A stretch of 64,000 nt of DNA from Staphylococcus warneri (GCF_900636385.1 NZ_LR134269.1:1302001-1366000); one strand, 5' to 3'. Positions 44,641-50,784 are shown, numbered from the stretch's first letter. Notes: generated by a model from the sequence alone, not told the origin. Program-made: numbers and translations.

Positions 44641-46969
44641 ACAAGATGCTAAAAACAAAGCAATCCAAATGATTAATAAAGCATTAGCAGATAAAATCAA
44701 TGATATTGAAGCTACAAATGCGACTGATCAAGATAAGATAGATGCTAAAAATAAAGCCGAAGCGCTTGCGAATCAAACAATCAATAATATTAATAAAGCA
44801 ACAACTAATCAAGCAGTCGATAATGTTGAAAATAACGGCAGTCAAGCAATTGCTCAAATTCATGCTAACGAAATACCAAAAGCTCAAAACGATGCTAAAC
44901 AAGATATTAATCAACATAGTCAAGCATTAATAGATGCAATTGATCATAATTCAAATCTATCTGATGCAGAAAAAGACGCTTTAAAAGCGCAAATTCGTCA
45001 ATTACAACAACAAGCAAACACTGATATTTCGAATGCTACAACTAAAGAGCAAATTCAAAATGCCAAAGATCAATTCAACAATGCTTTAGACAAACTAAAA
45101 GATTTAATTCAGTCTAAAGTTGATGCAAAACAAGCGATTAAAGATATTGCTAATGCAAAACGTGATGACATTAACAACAACCCAAATCTTACAGATGCGC
45201 AAAAAGCAAAAGCATTAAAAGAAATCGATGATTTTGAAAATCAAGCATTGAACAATATCGAAAATGCTAAAACAAAAGACGAAATTTCAAATGCATTAAC
45301 TAATGGAATTAATCAAATTCAAAATGCGCCTATTTGGGAAGTAGACCAACAACCAGTCACAAACGAATTACCTAAAGCCTCAGCTCAACAGGTACTCGTT
45401 AATGAAGAAATTGTTGTCCAACGTGACGAAGTCATAACTGACGAAGACGTGCTTCAACATATCAACTTAAGTGAACAAATAAAAGCAAAAGTATTAGAAA
45501 TACCAAATACATCAAGCGTATCTAATAATTTAGAAGCACGTGTTGAAATAACTTTAACTGATGGATCAAAAGTGATTGTTCACGTACCAGTTAAAGTGAT
45601 TGAACAAGCATTAACAGTAGCCAAACAACAAGCAATAAAAGATATTGAAGATGCAACCCGAAATAAAATTGACGATATTAATAACAACACTACTTTAACG
45701 CAAGAACAAAAAGATGCTGCGATTACTGAGGTAGATAAATTAAAACAACAAGCAATTGACAATATCAATAAATCTACTAAACAAGATGACGTTGATCAGG
45801 CTAAACAAAAGGGACAAGATCAAATTAATCAATTTGACCCTAATGCATTTACTATTGATCAAGCAAAAGATAATGCACAAAAAGCGATAGAAGACGCAAT
45901 CAATCAAAAAATAGATGAAATTAACGCTAGAAAAGATCTATCAGATAAAGAAAAACAAGTTGCAGTCGAACAACTTAATAAGTTAAAAGACAATGCGATC
46001 AAGGCGATAAACGACGCAACAACTTTAACTGAAATTAATAAGCAAAAAGCTCAATATCAAGCAACAATTAATCAATTCAAACCTGTTGCTAACGACTTAG
46101 CGAAGCATAAAAACAATGCCATTTCATCTATTAAACAAATTGCTAACCAAAAATCTAAAAGTATCCTAAATAGTCCGTTTGGAACACGTAGTCAAAAACA
46201 AGATGCATTAAATAGAATCTATGGCATTTTAAACGATACAATTAGAAATATTTACAATGCTCAATCACAACAAGTTGTTAATCAAGTATTAAATGATGGC
46301 ATCGCACGTATTCTTTCTGTAGAAATAACAGGATGGAATTCAAACATTCCGCCTCAATCAACATTGACTCATCCATCCGTGTACGATTTATCTAGAGCGC
46401 TTAATACTAACCAATTTAAAACATTTAATAGTTCTAGCGAAAATGCAATGGAAAGTCTAAAAGATCTTATAACTAATGAACATGCGAAGAAAGATAGCGA
46501 GGAACCAAATGACAACTTTAAACACCATAAAAATTCAAATGGTTTTGTAGATTTATTAAAAAATACACTTGGATTTGTAGGTATTTCAGGTTTATTAGCA
46601 GGATTCTGGTTCATTTTAGCGAAACGTCGTAAAAAAGATGAGGAAGATGAAACAGAAGATTATTCTTCACATCAACATAAGAAGAACAAACACTTAATCG
46701 ATGATGTCGACCACACACCATTGTTAGTTGCTAAAAAGAAAAAGAACAATGACGAAGAAAACAATAAGAAAGCAACTGAATTATCTCAAAAGAAACAATC
46801 ATTAAAAGATGATGATTCACACGTTGCACCACTGATTGCTAAAAAGAAAAAAGAAAGCAAAGATACAACACCAAAACCAAAAGGAACAGCGACAACCAAA
46901 AATAAAAAAGTCGTCGCTTCTAAAAGAAAGAAAAAGAAATCTAAAAAGTCTTCTAAACGTAAAAAGTAA
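34046..46969 (+). CDS. ebh: Ebh fragment 3: GA-FIVAR modules, DUF1542 repeats, membrane anchor
   Basis: A 4307-codon frame in the same frame as fragment 2. The real coding sequence resumes right after the TAA at 33952; the ATG at 34046 is only the first Met. It has about 28 GA-FIVAR modules (to about 44640), then DUF1542-like helical repeats (to about 46100), a linker, one membrane segment (about 46555-46620, GFVGISGLLAGFWFI) and a long, very basic cytoplasmic tail ending KKSSKRKK. No LPXTG sorting signal is present, as expected for Ebh. One cysteine occurs in ILCSENYHD (about 39556), unusual in this protein. Confidence 0.87.
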   Translation: MNGEEKVQEAKIAAIQELGTYSNLNHAQTNTAQDRINNAQTLAEVAQAKQTAQDLNNAMGQLQQSIDNYQDVEQSVDYTDADTSKQSAYTNAVHQAQNTLDKDLGHDLTQSEVEQAIENVNHAKQELNGEEKVSEAKINALQTLDNDTHLNQHQREAAKNNINGATTLSQVAQAIDQANALNTVMGQLKDSISDQATIKQQINYTDADTDRKTNYDDAVTNAQAILDPVNGNNLSKEQVESAINQVNTTKDQLNGNTNLQNAKNEANTQLNALDHINHAQSDNLRDQIATAPSVEAVHQIEATAQALDQAMQQLQQAIANRNDILNSQNYADASPDKKQAYDQALQNADDILAKTTGPNSDQQAVEQAMQAVTNAAHELNGAQNLHDAQSQATQAIENAPHLNEQQKNELKGKVNQAQTVAAVTDLQNNANALNTAMKQLKQAIADHDTIVADGNYTNASPQEQGAYTDAYQRAQNLINGTPDVIINPADITTATQNVNNAEQGLNGNSNLANAKQEATNALQQMTGLSDAQRQSIQDQIDTAKQLPDIDTIKANAGNLNNAMSDLRQEVAKQHDVKASQPYVDANTSNQDDYNHAITNAESMINETTQPTLNPEAVTQALNQIKTSTQDLNGVENLNNAKQSATNDLQHLSHLNQAQQADLTQQLKDAPNVASVEQVKAKATSLDQAMEQLINAVNDKDQVHQSVNYSDADQPKQSAYDHAINDAQLITDPTTGSNSTQAEVEAALSAINTAKQDLNGNRKVEDAKNNANQALNNLNHLNNAQRENIEHQIDQAQTLADIDRINNDAQALNNAMGQLADSLNDKAETLNSQNYNDASPDKKTDYTDAVSNAETILNPTQGGNLTKDEVEAAINAVNSKKDALNGKENLANAKQNANQAIDGLTHLTNPQKEALKQLVDQSTTVAEVKDNENKAQAVDTAMEHLNQSVADNTDIKNGQNYIDSSENNKDAYNNAVNTAQGIQNEVTNPVIDPTVINQAADTVTNTKDGLNGNENLTHAKEEAMQSVGTYDHLNNAQQKDIENRIKQATSVDEANQIKIEAENLNHAMNDLNQAIKDKDDIKSNVNYTDADPAKQEAYNNAISNAEHILSKTNGNNATQTEVAEAIQAVKRAKDTLNGNDNVQNAKIQATDTINNSNDLNHAQKDALKQQVADATTVADVNEIKQNALDLNQAMTALKQGIANKDQILADGNYTNASPDKQHAYNDAVNHAQQLIDGVPNVIVSPSDIQNALNHVNQANNDLNGNANLINAKQQVTQALDQLPNLNQAQRDEFNKQINQALQVPDVNAIQQAAEKLNDAMTALKQGIANKDDIKGSENYHDADPDRQTAFDDAINHADTLLNEQNNPTMDPDTIKQALANVNEANHNLNGDQKLATAQQDAKTTLGTLDHLNQAQIDALTQQIDQAPDIAATNKIKQNAESLNNAMNQLDQALQTKADTLGSINYSDADQPKKDAYNDAVTLAESIVDHNSQNNASQDDIAQALKQLNDAKDALNGNSNVENAKQEAIEQINNAQDLNPAQKEALKQQVNLANTVNDVNQVKATTSNLDQAMSALKQGIADKDQTIADGNYTNANPDKQQAYSEAINHAEQIINGTPNAIVDPQAITNALHQVDQTKGDLNGNDNLHDAQQNASTLIDGLPNLNPAQKAALKEQVNQTSLVPSVDQIKQSANDLNTAMGNLNQTLQANAQVPQTIDYTQANNDKQTAYDNAVAQAQQVVNGNQVVQLSPDAVKQMTDAINHAKDDLNGDENLAQAKQDAKANLNTLPDLNQPQHDALTNQIEQAQTIEAVNQVKQQAQNVNDAMHNLKQGIANKDDILCSENYHDADTDKQTAYQDAIRQAESIINQTVDPTLNPDDITQALTQVNLAKDDLNGDTKLTTEKQNATNDVNGMTHLNDAQKQALTSQIEHAPNIDAVNTAKQTAESLNNAMDQLEQAIHNKNQILADGNYLNADQAIQDAYNQAVGNAENVLNPQLGTNEDQSTIEAMTNKVNQAIQNLNGNSNLAQAKQDANQALTQLPHLNDAQRHDLETQIANAPLVTDVDSIKQNAQTLDQAMEHLRDSVKDNQQTLNSEDYHDATADRQNDYNNAVNDANQIINATTPVMNPTDINAAANLVNANKVALDGDENLTHAKQQATQTIDHLDHLNQAQIQQAQEGIAQATDIDAVTQHVRDAQALDNAMNQLQNAIANQNDVKQQSQFVNADPDKQSAYTDAVAHAQSIIDHQHGPNASQPEVEQALTQVQQALQNLNGEQRLQDSKLHAQQAIDGLADLNDPQKSALKEQVNHAPLITDVQQIEQQADSLNQAMHGLRQSIDDNAEVKASSAYINEDPTEQQNYDQAVQNAQDLINEQQATLDTNVINQTTESVNNSKQALQGVTKLQNEKDLAKERINQLPHLNDAQKHMEDALIDNETTRTAVKNDVTEAQQLDQYMDALQQSIADKQTTLDSSQYINADPNKKQDYDNAIQNAESIIAGITNPTINKDNVNQATESVNATKQALNGVEKLAEDKQHAGETMNQFNQLTPAQQQALNDAITDAQTRDEVAQKVAQAEALNNAMQALKDSIKDHQQVENSSQFTNEDPKQKDDYSQAVQHALDIINQATNPTLDQTQIEQATQAVINAKDQLHGDQKLAQDKQLANETINHLQNLNAAQRQALQEQINQVPTRDEVAQKVAQAEALDQSMKALRDAIQDHQQVENSSPFINEDSPEQNAYTNAVQQAEALINQVDHPTLDRTQVQQLTEAVTNAKDHLHGAEKLQNDKQHAITDLNQLNGLNDAQRNTFETQINQAPTRNEVAEIVARANALNQAMNTLRNVIQDQPQIESSSPFINEDSPEQEAYKQAVSNAKSIVDKTTDPIMDKDHVDQAIQEVNDAIANLHGNQKLAQAQQQALTDLDGLSNLNHDQLEFAKDAVNQATTRNEVAQIVQSANQLDQTMGRLKDVMNQANRDKSDPNYTEASTEKQDAFNQSLTNATHITDIQTGPNATQIDVENAITSLQQAINNLDGNARVTNAKVQTIQDIEQQPHLNDEQKSAMKDQVKQATTLKSIAQIEDQSHQLDHSTDQLQQAIDEHNHVTNTVDFTQADPDKQAAYNQAIAQAQQLLTQNATQQEVEQAITAIENAKHDLNGDEKVAEAKANATQNIDQLTALNEAQHQAINNRINNANDLNDIQSIVNEANKLNHAMTELQQAVNDNNEPTKQTGNYLNADTQLKHDFDEAITQAQQALDHPTGSNLTTDQINQLKDAITHTKDALNGNQRLNDSKSDALNKLDQLTHLNNAQKQMAEQQINSANTLGDVAKAAQKATTLDKSMDALNQYVQRTEAPVKASSNYIDADDELKANYNATLDRAHNVLNKAQGNALTNDEVESLQQEIINAENALNGDQNVSKAKGKADQFIDSLENLNPNQRNLAHQLVAQADDLDTLNDIINNQIDLNDAMKVLKDIVNNDVPSSENSIKYQNADDNAKANFTQAKDDAIKLLKGTDNEVGDTNDIQGAIQTLKEVINHLNGDSRLQDAKNKAIQMINKALADKINDIEATNATDQDKIDAKNKAEALANQTINNINKATTNQAVDNVENNGSQAIAQIHANEIPKAQNDAKQDINQHSQALIDAIDHNSNLSDAEKDALKAQIRQLQQQANTDISNATTKEQIQNAKDQFNNALDKLKDLIQSKVDAKQAIKDIANAKRDDINNNPNLTDAQKAKALKEIDDFENQALNNIENAKTKDEISNALTNGINQIQNAPIWEVDQQPVTNELPKASAQQVLVNEEIVVQRDEVITDEDVLQHINLSEQIKAKVLEIPNTSSVSNNLEARVEITLTDGSKVIVHVPVKVIEQALTVAKQQAIKDIEDATRNKIDDINNNTTLTQEQKDAAITEVDKLKQQAIDNINKSTKQDDVDQAKQKGQDQINQFDPNAFTIDQAKDNAQKAIEDAINQKIDEINARKDLSDKEKQVAVEQLNKLKDNAIKAINDATTLTEINKQKAQYQATINQFKPVANDLAKHKNNAISSIKQIANQKSKSILNSPFGTRSQKQDALNRIYGILNDTIRNIYNAQSQQVVNQVLNDGIARILSVEITGWNSNIPPQSTLTHPSVYDLSRALNTNQFKTFNSSSENAMESLKDLITNEHAKKDSEEPNDNFKHHKNSNGFVDLLKNTLGFVGISGLLAGFWFILAKRRKKDEEDETEDYSSHQHKKNKHLIDDVDHTPLLVAKKKKNNDEENNKKATELSQKKQSLKDDDSHVAPLIAKKKKESKDTTPKPKGTATTKNKKVVASKRKKKKSKKSSKRKK
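44640..46130 (+). repeat. ebh: DUF1542-like coding repeats near the ebh C-terminus
   Basis: Helical repeats built on AKxxAxxxI and DxINxNxxLTxxQKxxA patterns of about 75-80 codons, clearly different from the GA-FIVAR modules. One beta-like insert (about 45330-45600) with an RDEVITDEDVL stretch interrupts them. Confidence 0.75.
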
Positions 46970-46983
46970 TCGTTCCTCAAAAT

Positions 46984-47030
46984 AAAGGAGCACCGATTGA
47001 AATCACTTCAATCGGTGCTCCTTTTATATT
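46984..47030. terminator. Bidirectional terminator between ebh and the RNase H-like gene
   Basis: A perfect 18-bp stem (46984-47001 and 47007-47024) with a 5-base loop and T runs on both sides, between convergent genes. Confidence 0.92.
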
Positions 47031-47427
47031 ACTCGGCTTTTAATATTTTATATAATGCTTGTTGTGCATGTTGATTAGCTTCTTTATTTTGTTCTCTAGG
47101 TACCCATTTTACAAACAACAAATCAAAGTCTTGCTCTAAAATTTCTAGTTGTTCAAAGTAAGGTTTGAATTTAGCATTTTTTACATATCCTGCTTCTACA
47201 CTATCTGCAATTAACTTTGAATCCGTGTATAGAAGGGCATTATTTACTTTTAATTCTCTTGCATGTTCTAACGCATGAATACAAGCTGCCCATTCAGCAC
47301 TATGGTTATCCATTTCTCCTAAATCGTGGGTAAACACATGATGTTGATCTTCTTCTTTAATTACAACAGCACATGTACTCCTACCTGGATTCCCTTTAGT
47401 TGCAGCATCAAAATTAATCTTCGCCAT
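47029..47427 (-). CDS. RNase HI-like family protein
   Basis: A 132-residue RNase H-fold protein. The first acidic residue is in INFDAATKGNPG, a glutamate in HSAEWAACIHALE and the third in YTDSKLI. The position where RNase HI normally has the fourth acid (usually AD near the C-terminus) reads EANQHA, so Asn replaces Asp, although this may be normal for this subfamily. Bacillus relatives of this type (YpdQ, YpeP) showed no RNase H activity, so function is uncertain. The start has an AGGTG ribosome-binding site. It converges on ebh. Confidence 0.85.
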   Translation of the reverse strand: MAKINFDAATKGNPGRSTCAVVIKEEDQHHVFTHDLGEMDNHSAEWAACIHALEHARELKVNNALLYTDSKLIADSVEAGYVKNAKFKPYFEQLEILEQDFDLLFVKWVPREQNKEANQHAQQALYKILKAE

Positions 47428-47527
47428 GTTTACACCTACTTCATTTATATGTTTTGAACTAATCTAATCATTATTAATTTAATCATAATCATAGGTACAA
47501 ATTCATCAAATTTTAATTATCATTAAT

Positions 47528-47566
47528 AAAAAATCGCTTTACCTAATTAGTACATTAAGCAAAGCG
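47528..47566 (-). terminator. Terminator after the queuosine-precursor transporter
   Basis: On the reverse strand CGCTTT (47561-47566) pairs with AAAGCG (47535-47540) around a 20-base loop and is followed by A-TTTTTT, 21 bases past the transporter stop. Confidence 0.65.
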
Positions 47567-47586
47567 AAGCGTATTTAATAATTGAT

Positions 47587-48291
47587 TTAAAAGCCTTCAT
47601 CTAATTTAGTAATTTTACCTTTACGGTAGAACGATTTGGCAATGTATCCAAATGGCACATTGAAAATCGTAGACACAAGTTTTAAAACATATGTCGTGAT
47701 AAAGATTTCAAAAACTGCCATGCCAGGTAAACTACCTATAAATGCAATAGATACAAATAATGCTGTATCAATGATAGAGCTAATAATGGTACTTCCATAA
47801 GCTCTAATGATAAATGTTTTATCTGAACTAAATAGCTTTTTAATTAATGAAAATATAAATACATCCACGTGTTGGCCTATGATATAAGCAACTATTGAAC
47901 CTAATGCAATTCTAGGCACAACATCAAAAATGGCATGAAAAGCATTTTGCGCAGTATCTTCAGGGGCCGGAATAAAATGTAATGACATTTGCATTATAAT
48001 AATCATAACTAAAGTTGAAGAGAAACCTAACCAAACTGCACGTTTCGCTACTTTTCTTCCATAAATATCATTTAAAATATCCGTAGCTAAATAAATAGAA
48101 GCAAACATCACATTACCTAAAGTAGCTGAAATACCGAATATTTCTACCGTTTTGATCACTTGAATATTTGCGATAATCGTTCCAATCGCTACCCATGCTA
48201 GTAATCCTTGTTTACCAAACATACGATACATCGCTACCATTAATATAAACGTCACTAAAAAGGTAGCAACGCCAAACAATTCATTATACAT
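47587..48291 (-). CDS. Queuosine-precursor (preQ1/preQ0) transporter, VUT/YhhQ family
   Basis: A 234-residue integral membrane protein with about six hydrophobic segments. The family sequence around ATDILNDIYGRKVAKRAVWLG and the following GQHVDVFIFSLIKK are typical of the VUT/YhhQ (COG1738) family, which imports queuosine precursors for tRNA modification. This assignment is strengthened by a preQ1-I riboswitch just upstream. Staphylococci lack de novo preQ1 synthesis, so uptake is their source (established for the family, inferred here). The start is eight bases after GGAGG. Confidence 0.9.
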   Translation of the reverse strand: MYNELFGVATFLVTFILMVAMYRMFGKQGLLAWVAIGTIIANIQVIKTVEIFGISATLGNVMFASIYLATDILNDIYGRKVAKRAVWLGFSSTLVMIIIMQMSLHFIPAPEDTAQNAFHAIFDVVPRIALGSIVAYIIGQHVDVFIFSLIKKLFSSDKTFIIRAYGSTIISSIIDTALFVSIAFIGSLPGMAVFEIFITTYVLKLVSTIFNVPFGYIAKSFYRKGKITKLDEGF

Positions 48292-48299
48292 ATCATTTT

Positions 48300-48340
48300 C
48301 CTCCTAAATTTTGTTAATGCGGGTGTTTAGAAACCGCTAA
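48300..48340 (-). promoter_or_regulatory. preQ1-I riboswitch, translational, upstream of the transporter
   Basis: On the reverse strand the sequence reads GCGG, loop TTTCTAAA, CA, CCCGC, then ATTAACAAAA and TTTAGGAGG. GCGG pairs with CCGC (P1), with an extra C before it as the ligand-pairing base. Loop CTAAA pairs with TTTAG in a pseudoknot next to the ribosome-binding site GGAGG. This is the layout of the class I preQ1 riboswitch, very like the Thermoanaerobacter example with its TTAACAAAA linker. Ligand binding should hide the ribosome-binding site and turn off transport when precursor is plentiful. Confidence 0.88.
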
Positions 48341-48352
48341 AATAACTTAACC

Positions 48353-48381
48353 ATTTTACTCTAAAATAGTATTTTATGCAA
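48353..48381 (-). promoter_or_regulatory. Likely promoter of the riboswitch-transporter transcript
   Basis: On the reverse strand TTGCAT (48376-48381) and TAAAAT (48353-48358) are 17 bases apart, placing the start about 10 bases before the riboswitch. Confidence 0.65.
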
Positions 48382-48449
48382 TGCGATATCCATTTCCACG
48401 AAATGTTATATTCATTAAAAAGTGAAATATAAGAAAGACAAATTGATTG

Positions 48450-48480
48450 TTGTTCAATCATGGTTAATAAATGCTATAAT
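48450..48480 (+). promoter_or_regulatory. Likely promoter of the zinc-finger/cvfC unit
   Basis: TATAAT at 48475-48480 with TTGTTC at 48450-48455 (19-base spacing, weak -35). It would give a leader of about 120 bases before the next gene. Confidence 0.5.
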
Positions 48481-48486
48481 ATCGAC

Positions 48487-48609
48487 ATGTGAATTAATGA
48501 GTCAAAGACAGTAGATTAGATGAACTTGACATATAAGACATGTCATATACGCTACATTAATGTCCCGAACTCTTTATTTGCGACATAAAAAATTCTATAG
48601 CTAAAGGGA
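48487..48609 (+). promoter_or_regulatory. Long structured 5' leader of unknown type
   Basis: About 120 bases. ATTAATG (48493-48499) can pair with CATTAAT (48555-48561), enclosing a hairpin TGACAT/ATGTCA (48527-48532 and 48540-48545). CTCTTT near 48570 could pair with the AAAGGGAG ribosome-binding site. It does not match a riboswitch or leader class that I recognise. Confidence 0.35.
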
Positions 48610-48804
48610 GTGGAGAGTATCCTTACTTATTCCGAACAACAAGCTATAAATCAAATTGATCAATTATTGACTACGTATTGTCATCAATGTCCATTAAAGT
48701 CGCATATAAGAAAGACTGAGAACAAGACACAGGCACATCATTTTTGTATCAATGAATGTTCAATTGGTAAACAAATTAAGCAAATAGGAAATGAACTTCA
48801 ATAG
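48610..48804 (+). CDS. Small zinc-finger protein (zf-C2HCIx2C-like)
   Basis: A 64-residue protein with C24-x2-C27 and a second group at H43/H44, C46 and C50, which fits a zinc-binding mini-domain (zf-C2HCIx2C family); function unknown. The start is unclear. An in-frame TAG lies at 48598, so the only usual start codon is GTG at 48610, but it directly touches the AAAGGGAG ribosome-binding site. An ATC codon at 48619 would be eight bases from that site and is an alternative non-AUG start. The stop is 12 bases before the next gene. Confidence 0.8.
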   Translation: MESILTYSEQQAINQIDQLLTTYCHQCPLKSHIRKTENKTQAHHFCINECSIGKQIKQIGNELQ

Positions 48805-48816
48805 GAGGTAATTGTT

Positions 48817-49071
48817 ATGGAAATTGTTTCAATCTCAGAAACACCAAATCACAATACTATGAAAATCACTTTAAGTGAATCACGAGAAGATATGAAATCT
48901 AATACTTATACATCAGCAGAAGAAGGGCAACCTGAATTCATTAACGCATTATTTGATATCGAAGGTGTAAAATCAATATTTTATGTTATGGATTTCATCT
49001 CAGTTGATAAAGAGGATCAGGCAGATTGGCAAACGCTAATCCCTCAAATCGAAGATAAGTTCAATCAATAA
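48817..49071 (+). CDS. Small NifU N-terminal-domain protein, CvfC paralogue
   Basis: An 84-residue protein matching the first 80 or so residues of the next gene, cvfC (ETPNHNTMK versus PTPSPNTMK; both end in IFYVMDF then a W-containing stretch). This is the NifU N-terminal-like (Nfu_N) fold, often found with iron-sulfur carrier proteins, but it has no CxxC. It has an AGGAGGT ribosome-binding site and sits between the zinc-finger protein and cvfC. A tandem duplication of the cvfC N-terminus, followed by domain loss, is the simplest origin. Confidence 0.85.
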   Translation: MEIVSISETPNHNTMKITLSESREDMKSNTYTSAEEGQPEFINALFDIEGVKSIFYVMDFISVDKEDQADWQTLIPQIEDKFNQ

Positions 49072-49101
49072 GTAAATCTGATTGCATGGAGGACAGAGAC
49101 T

Positions 49102-50217
49102 ATGGAAATTTTACGTGTAGAACCTACACCGAGTCCTAATACGATGAAAATCGTCTTAACAGAAAAAAGACAAGATAATCAATCGAATACTTATACAACA
49201 ATTAATGATCAGCAACCACAATTTATTAATGATTTATTAGAACTTGATGGCGTGAAGTCCATTTTCTATGTTATGGATTTCTTAGCAATCGATAAACAAC
49301 CTAAAGCCGATTGGGAAGAAGTCTTACCTTTAATTACATCTACCTTAAATAAGGAAGATCAAACACAACAAGAATCACAACCAGATGAACACTTTGGAGA
49401 AGTTAAAGCTGAGGTATTAATGTTTAAGGGGATACCTTATCAAATCAAACTATCCACCGGACATGATGAAAAACGTAAACAATTACCAGAATTTTATGTA
49501 GATAGTATGCTTAAAGCTCAAAAAGATAGCGATAACATAGTATTTTTAAGAAAATGGGAAGACTTTGGCATTCGATATGGGGATATTGAAGACGTTATGA
49601 ATGACGTATATGAAGAAACATTAGCACTATATCCCGAAGAACGAATTCAACAACTAATTAAAGAAGCATTAGAAACAGATATTGTTATTCCAGAAAGTCA
49701 CTACCAACATGTATCGCTTGAAACTTATCAGCAAGCTTCAGACTGGAAAGAAAAATTAAGAATGTTGAAATCATTCCCAACACCGACATTTGATGATATT
49801 CCTTTATTAGACGCTGCATTAAATGAAGAAAAAGTGCCACTACGTCGTGAAGCAATTGTGTTATTAGGCATGATTGAAGATCGTCAAATCCTACCCTATA
49901 TTTATAAGGGATTACATGATAAAAGTCCTGCAGTACGACGTACAGCAGGCGATTGTCTAAGCGATTTAGGATTTAAAGAGGCACTACCCGAAATGGAAAA
50001 AGCACTTGATGATCCACAGAAAATCGTTCGCTGGAGAGCAGCAATGTTTATATTTGATGAAGGAAACGAACAACAATTAGATAGTCTAAAAGCGCATGCC
50101 GATGATTCAGCATATGAAGTTAAATTACAAATTGAAATGGCTATTTCTAGAATAGAGAAGGGCGATGAAGCCCTCGGCTCTGTTTGGAAACAAATTGCGA
50201 ATAGAAATAAATCCTAA
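49102..50217 (+). CDS. cvfC: Conserved virulence factor C
   Basis: A 371-residue protein closely resembling S. aureus CvfC, which is needed for normal hemolysin production and virulence. Residues 1-85 form a NifU N-terminal-like domain. After a linker comes a globular region (about 100-220). The C-terminal half is HEAT-like: repeats with [27 protein letters not shown] and [15 protein letters not shown] stacked, suggesting a protein-binding scaffold. It may act in iron-sulfur or metal-dependent processes, which is only an inference from the first domain. The ribosome-binding site is GGAGGA. Confidence 0.93.
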   Translation: MEILRVEPTPSPNTMKIVLTEKRQDNQSNTYTTINDQQPQFINDLLELDGVKSIFYVMDFLAIDKQPKADWEEVLPLITSTLNKEDQTQQESQPDEHFGEVKAEVLMFKGIPYQIKLSTGHDEKRKQLPEFYVDSMLKAQKDSDNIVFLRKWEDFGIRYGDIEDVMNDVYEETLALYPEERIQQLIKEALETDIVIPESHYQHVSLETYQQASDWKEKLRMLKSFPTPTFDDIPLLDAALNEEKVPLRREAIVLLGMIEDRQILPYIYKGLHDKSPAVRRTAGDCLSDLGFKEALPEMEKALDDPQKIVRWRAAMFIFDEGNEQQLDSLKAHADDSAYEVKLQIEMAISRIEKGDEALGSVWKQIANRNKS

Positions 50218-50242
50218 TCAATGAATAAAGGAGTATATCAAT

Positions 50243-50686
50243 ATGAATGCATATGAACAATATATGAAAGAACTCGCTCAACAAATGCGTTCTGAACTTA
50301 CAGATCACCAATTTGAAAGTTTAGAAACAAGTGAAGCAGTAGAATCCTACATGAAACAAGTCAGTGACAATGACACAACTTTCGTCGTTATCAATTCTAC
50401 TTGTGGTTGTGCTGCCGGATTAGCAAGACCAGCTGCTGTTGCTGTTGCAGAACAAAACGAAGCGAAACCAACAAATAAAGTTACAGTATTTGCTGGCCAA
50501 GATAAAGAAGCAACTGCAACAATGCGTGAATATATTCAACAAGTACCATCTAGTCCATCATTCGCTTTATTTAAAGGGCAAAATCTAGTCCATTTTATGC
50601 CAAGAGAGCATATCGAAGGTAGAGACATCAATGACATTGCGATGGACTTAAAAGACGCTTTTGATGATCATTGTGAAGTCAAATAA
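50243..50686 (+). CDS. brxA: Bacilliredoxin BrxA (YphP)
   Basis: A 147-residue thioredoxin-fold protein with the active site C54-G55-C56 in [13 protein letters not shown]. Bacilliredoxins remove bacillithiol from mixed disulfides on proteins under oxidative stress in Firmicutes, with BSH and reductase Ypd[11 protein letters not shown] is the family's cis-proline region. It follows cvfC by 25 bases and uses the AAAGGAG ribosome-binding site. The location after cvfC matches the S. aureus brxA locus. Confidence 0.93.
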   Translation: MNAYEQYMKELAQQMRSELTDHQFESLETSEAVESYMKQVSDNDTTFVVINSTCGCAAGLARPAAVAVAEQNEAKPTNKVTVFAGQDKEATATMREYIQQVPSSPSFALFKGQNLVHFMPREHIEGRDINDIAMDLKDAFDDHCEVK

Positions 50687-50725
50687 TCAATGAGTATCAC
50701 ATATTATTGAAAACATTAGGGTAGT

Positions 50726-50784
50726 AAGAGTAGTACAGTTTTCTCAAGACACTTAGAGATGCGAGACTGTGCTACTCTTTTTGT
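50726..50784 (+). terminator. Terminator after brxA
   Basis: Arms AGAGTAGTACAGT (50727-50739) and ACTGTGCTACTCT (50766-50778) pair with one mismatch around about 26 bases and are followed by TTTTTT. Confidence 0.8.

Larger units (their letters stand above)
18459..46969 (+). pseudogene. ebh: Ebh/Embp giant extracellular matrix-binding protein gene, interrupted twice
   Basis: The whole 28.5-kb region was one gene of about 9,500 codons, as in S. aureus Ebh and S. epidermidis Embp. Two lesions split it. The first is a one-base shift between about 23826 and 23840. The second is a TAA at 33950-33952 in the same frame as the following segment, where sister repeats have CAA (Gln). No other stop or shift occurs over 28 kb, so inactivation is recent, or one or both lesions are sequence errors. 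Intact Ebh binds fibronectin and other matrix ligands and helps osmotic and envelope stability. A remaining protein would be secreted without its C-terminal membrane anchor. Confidence 0.88.

Noticed and set aside
26020-46130. Very regular long repeats that could suggest a CRISPR array or satellite DNA
   Set aside because: The period is a multiple of three, the frame stays open and the units encode FIVAR, GA-FIVAR and DUF1542 modules. The copies diverge mainly at the protein level, unlike identical CRISPR repeats with unique spacers.
34046-46969. A separate gene starting at ATG 34046
   Set aside because: The same frame is coding right after the stop at 33952, the ATG has no ribosome-binding site or signal peptide, and it lies inside a module.
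46369-46980. Sortase (LPXTG) signal at the Ebh C-terminus
   Set aside because: There is a single membrane helix followed by a long Lys-rich tail, with no LPXTG-like motif before it, as in other Ebh proteins.
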